DNA of 8,179 nt from an uncultured Clostridia bacterium (GTDB taxonomy: Bacteria > Bacillota > Clostridia > Oscillospirales > Acutalibacteraceae), in contig CALCHE010000071.1 of NCBI GenBank assembly GCA_937901145.1, positions 1-8,179 of the forward strand, read 5' to 3'. This document shows, in pieces, positions 6,615 through 8,179 of the stretch. Both the position numbers and the translations under genes were made by a program. Within the stretch, counting starts at the first letter, position 1. Each line of letters begins with the position of its first letter. Under the pieces are notes generated by a model. It was not told where the DNA came from and made no database searches. It saw nothing but the letters and a program-made list of their open reading frames with translations.

Positions 6615-6905
6615 TTACTTTCTTACAGTGAGAACACGGAGAACGCCATCTGTGATACCGGCAATACGCTCGATTTCAGCAGGAAGAGTAGTAGCACCTT
6701 CGTAGTTGAAGAGCATGTATGCGCCCTGTGTTTCGTCATTGATTTCGTAAGCAAGTGTGCGAACGCCGCCGTTGCTGCCGAAAGCTTCAGCAGAAACGAG
6801 AGTGCCGTTTGCTTCAACGAGTGCTTTGAACTTTTCAGTAAGTGCACTTACGCCTTCTTCACCCTTTGCAGTAGAAAATACGAACATAGTCTCATATTTG
6901 TTCAT
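6615..6905 (-). CDS. rpsF: 30S ribosomal protein S6
   Basis: The 96 residues match bacterial S6. Visible family features are the N-terminal strand NKYETMFVF, the helix EGVSALTEKFKALVEANG, a strand containing RTLAYEIND, the GAYMLFNY strand and the C-terminal GVLRVLTVRK. S6 binds S18 and both sit on the platform of the 30S subunit. The start is fixed by a perfect AAGGAGGT (6914-6921) eight bases before the ATG. It is the first gene of the rpsF-ssb-rpsR operon and has a structured leader that may be controlled by the S6:S18 complex. Confidence 0.97.
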   Translation of the reverse strand: MNKYETMFVFSTAKGEEGVSALTEKFKALVEANGTLVSAEAFGSNGGVRTLAYEINDETQGAYMLFNYEGATTLPAEIERIAGITDGVLRVLTVRK

Positions 6906-6958
6906 GTCTTTTTACCTCCTTATGGTCTCTGGCCCCGTCTTTTATCCGGAGCAAGGAA
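6906..6958 (-). promoter_or_regulatory. Candidate S6:S18 autoregulatory leader hiding the rpsF ribosome binding site
   Basis: On the - strand, TTCCTT (6958-6953) can pair with AAGGAG of the SD (6921-6916), and directly inside it GCTCCG (6952-6947) pairs with CGGGGC (6937-6932). Each helix is six pairs with one G-U wobble. The inner loop is nine bases and a 10-base bulge (CAGAGACCAT, 6931-6922) lies on one side only. Asymmetric two-helix leaders with a CCG triplet that bind S6:S18 are known upstream of rpsF in many bacteria. A CCG is present here (6949-6947), but whether it is in the right structural position I cannot prove. Confidence 0.5.
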
Positions 6959-6988
6959 TGTCATAATATGCCTTTGCATACTGCGACA
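6959..6988 (-). promoter_or_regulatory. 5'-terminal hairpin of the rpsF mRNA
   Basis: On the - strand, TGTCGCAGTATGC (6988-6976) pairs with GCATATTATGACA (6971-6959) around an AAAG loop. This is a 13-position stem with a single C-A mismatch and two G-U wobbles. It begins at about the predicted transcription start and ends directly against the SD-sequestering structure. No U tail follows, so it is not a terminator. It may stabilise the transcript or form part of the protein-binding leader. Confidence 0.55.
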
Positions 6989-6995
6989 GTTAAGA

Positions 6996-7024
6996 ATTAT
7001 ATCAGTAAAGCAAGATAAAGTCAA
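6996..7024 (-). promoter_or_regulatory. Strong promoter of the rpsF-ssb-rpsR operon
   Basis: On the - strand, TTGACT (7024-7019) and TATAAT (7001-6996) are separated by exactly 17 bases, matching 5 of 6 and 6 of 6 consensus positions. Transcription should begin near 6989, giving a leader of ~84 bases before the rpsF ATG. Confidence 0.85.
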
Positions 7025-7047
7025 TAGTTTTAACTTAAAATATTCGG

Positions 7048-7076
7048 TAGACAAGAGGACAAAAATAGTGTATAAT
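7048..7076 (+). promoter_or_regulatory. Promoter of the foldase-like lipoprotein gene, divergent from rpsF
   Basis: TAGACA (7048-7053) and TATAAT (7071-7076) are 17 bases apart, matching 5 of 6 and 6 of 6 consensus positions. Its -35 box is only 23 bases from the -35 box of the rpsF promoter on the other strand. The leader to the ATG at 7110 is ~26 bases. Confidence 0.82.
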
Positions 7077-7109
7077 AACCAAAAAGTATTCTGAAAGGCT
7101 GAACCCGAT

Positions 7110-8051
7110 ATGAAAAAGCTTATTGCCATTCTTTCTGTTATAGCGGTTTTCTTTACCCTTACCGCCTGCGGTAAAAAGAAAAATCCATTTACCTTCGAGG
7201 GTCATACCGTAACTCAGGGTGTTTACAATTATTATAAGGAAAAGGTAACCTCTTCACCTGAAAGCTATTCCGTCAGCGAAAACGACACCGCAGCCATCAG
7301 TGCCGCTGTAAAGCAGTGCTGCAGTGAATATCTTGCCGCGAAAAAGCTCATGGAAAACGAAGGCATCACCTTAGGAAACGAGTTCAAGCGTCTGGCTGTG
7401 GAAAACACGGAAAACCTCTGGAGTCTTTTCTCCGACTATTATAATAGTATAGGCGTATCCAAACAGGACATTACGGAAATACAGACACACGAAAGCCGTA
7501 TGCTTCAGCTTCTGGACCATTTTTACGGCGTAAACGGCAAAGACCCTGTAAAGGAAATAGACCTTAAGGAAAGATTCGTCGATATGTATGTGGGCTTCAA
7601 GGCAATCGAAGGCTCTCTCACCAGAACAAATGACAAAGGCGAAACGGTACCTCTTACGGAAAAAGAAATCAAGGAAACCGAAAAGCTTTTCTCATCTATG
7701 GCCAAAAGCATAAACGACGGCACCGCAACAATTGACGAGCTCAATATCCAATACAATGACTCTCTGGGAATCATCGTCACCTCTCCCCTGTCCGTGCTTC
7801 TCACCAAAGAGGGAGACCCCATGTACGACGACGACTTTTTCTCGGCAGTAAGCTCCGTCAGCCACGGCAAAGCCAGGGCCGTAAAATCAGGCGACAGCAT
7901 TTATGTGATAGAAAGACAGACCATAGCCACCGACGATGAAGATGCCTTTATGACATACCGCTCAGAGGTACTGCAGGATATGCGTATGAAAAAAGTCAGA
8001 AATAAGCTCAACAAACTCATCGAAACTATGGTTATCGAAGAAAACATCTGA
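7110..8051 (+). CDS. PrsA/SurA-like foldase lipoprotein, probably without parvulin activity
   Basis: The 313-residue protein starts with a lipoprotein signal: MKK, a hydrophobic core and LTAC (17-20), so Cys20 should be lipidated and the protein anchored on the outer face of the membrane. Residues ~27-165 are mostly helical, and TQGVYNYYKE (35-44) resembles the SurA_N-like chaperone part of PrsA-type proteins. Residues ~160-270 follow the parvulin layout: a helix with A-SINDGTATIDEL, a DSLG turn (217-220), then AVSSVSHGKARAV and SIYVIERQ, matching the F-L-GEIS-PV and GYHIIK pattern. The usual parvulin opening with its catalytic histidine (HILV-like) is not seen; KAIEGSL is there instead. A charged helical tail closes the protein. 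GAAAGG (7093-7098) lies 11 bases before the ATG. A role in folding exported proteins is inferred; an uncharacterised lipoprotein is the alternative. Confidence 0.75.
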   Translation: MKKLIAILSVIAVFFTLTACGKKKNPFTFEGHTVTQGVYNYYKEKVTSSPESYSVSENDTAAISAAVKQCCSEYLAAKKLMENEGITLGNEFKRLAVENTENLWSLFSDYYNSIGVSKQDITEIQTHESRMLQLLDHFYGVNGKDPVKEIDLKERFVDMYVGFKAIEGSLTRTNDKGETVPLTEKEIKETEKLFSSMAKSINDGTATIDELNIQYNDSLGIIVTSPLSVLLTKEGDPMYDDDFFSAVSSVSHGKARAVKSGDSIYVIERQTIATDDEDAFMTYRSEVLQDMRMKKVRNKLNKLIETMVIEENI

Positions 8052-8061
8052 AAAATTTTAA

Positions 8062-8083
8062 AAGGCTGTTATAAAACAGCCTT
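8062..8083 (-). terminator. Perfect hairpin after the lipoprotein gene, terminator-like only on the - strand
   Basis: AAGGCTGTT (8062-8070) and AACAGCCTT (8075-8083) form a perfect 9-base stem with a four-base loop, 10 bases after the stop codon. On the + strand it is followed by CAGACTGATG, which is not U-rich. On the - strand it is followed by TTAAAATTTTT. It may protect the 3' end of the + transcript or stop antisense transcription. Confidence 0.5.
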
Positions 8084-8093
8084 CAGACTGATG

Positions 8094-8131
8094 ACAAAGT
8101 TCATTCCCAAAGGAGTGAGCTTTGTTTTTTT
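8094..8131 (+). terminator. Rho-independent terminator of the lipoprotein gene
   Basis: ACAAAGTTCATTCC (8094-8107) and GGAGTGAGCTTTGT (8112-8125) pair over 14 bases with two G-U wobbles and a CAAA loop. Six further T residues follow (8126-8131). Confidence 0.9.
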
Positions 8132-8132
8132 C

Positions 8133-8161
8133 TGTACAAAAGCCAATAAAAATGGTATAAT
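8133..8161 (+). promoter_or_regulatory. Promoter for a gene beyond the right edge
   Basis: TGTACA (8133-8138) and TATAAT (8156-8161) are 17 bases apart, and TGG before the -10 box makes it an extended -10 promoter. It sits directly after the terminator. Bases 8170-8176 (AAAAGGG) could be the start of a ribosome binding site. No coding sequence of the next gene can be recognised before the window ends. Confidence 0.7.
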
Positions 8162-8179
8162 AGAGGCAGAAAAGGGTGA

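Noticed and set aside
6920..7129. A 69-codon - strand frame covering the rpsF promoter region
   Set aside because: It overlaps two near-consensus promoters and the structured rpsF leader and has no ribosome binding site.
7523..7900. A 125-codon open frame on the - strand inside the lipoprotein gene
   Set aside because: Antisense to a gene with promoter, SD, lipoprotein signal and terminator; no support of its own.
1..8179. CRISPR array, tRNA gene or insertion sequence
   Set aside because: No regularly spaced repeats, cloverleaf-like segment or transposase-like frame was seen on either strand.

Overview
The window looks like a chromosomal segment of a low-to-mid GC Clostridia-type Firmicute, with the Oscillospiraceae/Ruminococcus group as the best guess. 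This is inferred from the AGGAGG-type ribosome binding sites, the rpsF-ssb-rpsR order, a KtrA/KtrB pair of Firmicutes type, an abundance of TTGACA/TATAAT-like promoters and U-tailed hairpin terminators, and a zinc-type (cysteine-containing) ribosomal protein S18. I cannot assign a species.

Layout. Bases 1-841 (+ strand) are the end of a phage lysis module: the C-terminal 89 codons of a cell-wall hydrolase ending in an SH3 domain, a small membrane/coiled-coil protein overlapping it by ATGA, and an LLH-type holin. A strong hairpin terminator (847-885) separates it from a convergent operon. Bases 883-5751 (- strand) are a four-gene potassium-uptake operon transcribed trkA, trkH, ktrB, ktrA, with gaps of only 11 to 28 bases. 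It encodes two complete channel-plus-RCK-regulator systems (TrkA/TrkH and KtrA/KtrB). A 142-base spacer (5752-5893) carries the terminator of the next operon and a promoter for trkA. Bases 5894-6905 (- strand) are the classical rpsF-ssb-rpsR operon. Its leader of about 84 bases (6906-6989) can fold into a 5' hairpin followed by two helices that bury the rpsF ribosome binding site, as expected for S6:S18 autoregulation. The rpsF promoter faces a divergent promoter that drives a lipoprotein gene (7110-8051, + strand) resembling the PrsA/SurA foldase family but lacking an obvious parvulin catalytic motif. The window ends with a terminator and a promoter for a gene beyond the right edge.

How it works together. 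The central operon lets the cell import K+ through two channel assemblies whose cytoplasmic nucleotide-binding rings differ in type: TrkA has two RCK units per chain and KtrA has one. Only KtrA keeps the Arg/Asn spacing associated with cyclic-di-AMP binding, so the two systems are probably gated by different signals. The ribosomal/ssb operon is housekeeping, and the left edge is prophage or prophage remnant.

I did not find a clearly novel defence or mobile system. The most interesting points are the doubled K+ operon, the structured rpsF leader, the odd ribosome binding site of trkA, and the phage lysis cassette lying directly against the K+ operon.
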